Of a stretch of 64,000 nucleotides of DNA, positions 62,814-64,000 are shown one piece after another. The notes below the pieces were generated by a model, which saw nothing but the letters and a program-made list of their open reading frames with translations, made no database searches and was not told the origin of the DNA. The DNA comes from Calothrix sp. NIES-2098. Lineage in GTDB: Bacteria > Cyanobacteriota > Cyanobacteriia > Cyanobacteriales > Nostocaceae. Made by a program: the position numbers and the translations under genes. How positions within the stretch are numbered: position 1 is the first letter of the stretch; each line of letters opens with the position of its first letter. The stretch spans positions 1,486,001 to 1,550,000 of the forward strand of contig AP018172.1 of assembly GCA_002368175.1 (NCBI GenBank), in the 5' to 3' direction.

Positions 62814-63221
62814 TTACTTACGTGCGAAGCATAGCGCTTCTAAAAACGAAATATTCATGTAGGCGACAAGTAAAAATGGAATAAATCGGCCAACCATTGC
62901 GTAGGTAAATGTATAGCGAAATTCAGCACCAAGTGAGCGGTACATATTAGCTTCTGGTTTATCTCTCCACTGATAAAGTTTTAAATTGATGACCCTACGC
63001 ATGGCACGTGCACGCACAAAATGTGCGGCGGCTTGAAAGACTATATACACGTAGCCAATAAGTGCAAAGATACCGAATACAAGGTACGTAAGGCGCACTG
63101 TAAAAAGCGGCAGGGGGGTGAATCTTAATAGGCTATAAAAGATTCCTACTAGCACTATGACTCCTACACTGCCTGCGGCACTGTATGCATAGGCGTGAAA
63201 TACTCGTTCTTGTTTATTCAT
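62814..63221 (-). CDS. Small membrane protein, module member B1
   Basis: 135 aa from the ATG at 63219-63221 (MNKQERVFHAYAY), chosen by alignment with its paralogue's MNEQERLF start. It has about four membrane segments and the shared INLKLYQWRDKPEANM and GRFIPFLLVAYMNISFLEAL motifs. It pairs with the A1 gene to form the first duplicated module. No family recognised; the location suggests a mating-channel or anchoring role. Confidence 0.6.
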   Translation of the reverse strand: MNKQERVFHAYAYSAAGSVGVIVLVGIFYSLLRFTPLPLFTVRLTYLVFGIFALIGYVYIVFQAAAHFVRARAMRRVINLKLYQWRDKPEANMYRSLGAEFRYTFTYAMVGRFIPFLLVAYMNISFLEALCFARK

Positions 63222-63533
63222 AGGTAAAGGGAAAATAAAGAAAAAAAAGGTGTGGCACGATAAGGAGCACTGCATTGTCATTCTCCTTACCGCCTAGGTG
63301 TATATTTACTAGTGTGAAATGTCCACCTTTATAGAGGGATACGTATCATTTGTAGCCGCTCTCTTTTTACTGCTAAGTGAAGGGAAGTAATACCAAATAC
63401 CATGTGACTTGCTGATGCATACACATTCAAAAGAAAGATTGATTTTGTGCTCGGGTAATTACTACCAGAAAGTAAATTATATGAGTAAGTAATTACCTAA
63501 GCAGTAAAAGACTTGAACAGTATTAGGCTATGC

Positions 63534-63761
63534 CTAACGTACAGATTCAATAATTACAGTTGTTGCGGCTAGACAAAAAAGAATCAGTACACATCGTCCA
63601 AGGAAACCTAACACATGAGGTATTACTGAAGTAGCAAACGTTACTCCTCCAAAACAAGTAGAAAGAACGTAGGAGATCGCTAGTCCTGCAAAGGCTAGAA
63701 ATAAATATTTAAAAAACTTAGAGGTTAAACATAACAAAAAACTGGTTTTGTTTGCAGTCAT
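63534..63761 (-). CDS. Small two-helix membrane protein (possible pilin-like)
   Basis: 75 aa with two hydrophobic segments (FLAFAGLAISYVLSTCFGG and FLGRCVLILFCLAATTVII) separated by a short loop. This layout is like VirB2/TrbC pilins, but there is no sequence signature to confirm it. It is at the head of the leftward membrane-protein and coupling ATPase cluster. Length and context fit a transfer role; certainty is low. Confidence 0.45.
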   Translation of the reverse strand: MTANKTSFLLCLTSKFFKYLFLAFAGLAISYVLSTCFGGVTFATSVIPHVLGFLGRCVLILFCLAATTVIIESVR

Positions 63762-64000
63762 GGAAGTGTACCTCCAATATGTTATTAAATGCTGAAGTGA
63801 GAGATCTACAAGTAAGACTGGCTGAATAAATTCAAAAAGAGTGAAAGTGAATAAAAAATTACTCTTGTAACGGTAGACTTACATGTTGAGTACTCCTTGT
63901 AGCTTTTTAGAGTTTGTTGAATTGAGGAAATGGCTGCTTAAAAAATGTGCAAACTTTATGAGTACAGAAGGTTAGCATCTGAAATCAATATGCCAATTGA
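63762..64000. other. Right-edge region, no gene seen
   Basis: AT-rich bases upstream of the leftward small membrane gene, probably with its promoter. No complete ORF or hairpin recognised. The element continues past the edge. Confidence 0.35.

Larger units (their letters stand above)
43740..64000. mobile_element. Integrated interruption element (left part; right end beyond window)
   Basis: Everything from the disruption of the flv3-like gene to the right edge belongs to one accessory element of at least 20.2 kb. It begins with a large serine recombinase, then carries a P4-type primase-helicase, an actin-like partition gene, a MobF relaxase, a VirD4/TraG-like coupling ATPase and many small unknown genes. 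None are housekeeping genes. An octamer CGTAGGCG is very frequent here (at least 14 copies) while GCGATCGC is also retained, suggesting long residence in cyanobacteria. The 3' part of the flavodiiron gene was not found in the window, so the full length is unknown. Confidence 0.8.

Overview
The window looks like chromosome of a filamentous, probably heterocyst-forming cyanobacterium (Nostocales). The evidence is the frequent GCGATCGC (HIP1) octamer, an nblS-purD gene pair, heptameric short tandem repeats (TTGACTC)n, the GGTGGGCAATGCCCACC-type palindromes common in this order, and a 5' part of a Flv3-type flavodiiron gene cut by a recombinase-bearing element. No rRNA, tRNA or CRISPR array was recognised. 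All functional calls come from reading motifs by eye; no database search was run.

Region by region. (1) 1-10.3 kb is a defence island. A leftward operon encodes a DUF4007-type protein, a small protein, a 1535-aa P-loop ATPase, a PglZ-domain protein and the start of a BrxL-like protein. It is divergent from dndE and a phosphorothioation-associated methyltransferase-like gene. This reads as a DNA phosphorothioate-linked system with BREX-like effectors. (2) 10.4-18.7 kb holds housekeeping genes: nblS, purD, a DUF1995 protein, a Uma2 nuclease and a secreted zinc metalloprotease. (3) 19.1-26 kb and 30-36.4 kb form a split peptide-export/RiPP locus: a pentapeptide-repeat protein, four double-glycine-leader precursors, an APH-like kinase and a HopA1-family protein (the pairing seen in class V lanthipeptide synthesis). 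Beyond a four-gene oxidoreductase/stress operon lie a parvulin-like protein, an HlyD adaptor, a C39-peptidase ABC exporter with an N-terminal cNMP-like domain, and a transposase-derived HTH protein. None of the precursors contains cysteine, so ordinary lanthionine chemistry is excluded. (4) 37.2-43.3 kb holds MarC, a nitrilase-family amidase, dhaL and dhaK separated by an opposite-strand beta-helix lipoprotein, and tandem repeats.

(5) From about 43.74 kb to the right edge lies an integrated element of more than 20 kb. It begins inside the flv3-like gene, about 130 codons in, and its first gene is a large serine recombinase of the XisF kind. This layout matches the developmentally excised elements of heterocystous cyanobacteria. 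The cargo is plasmid-like: a P4-type primase-helicase, an actin-like ParM with a small ribbon-helix-helix partner and an upstream repeat cluster, a MobF relaxase preceded by large palindromes (candidate oriT), a VirD4/TraG-type coupling ATPase, a second uncharacterised P-loop ATPase, and many small membrane and HTH proteins, several in tandem duplicate. The right end of the element and the rest of the flavodiiron gene lie outside the window.

The two most notable systems are the Cys-free class V-like RiPP locus and the conjugation/segregation-equipped element interrupting the flv3-like gene.
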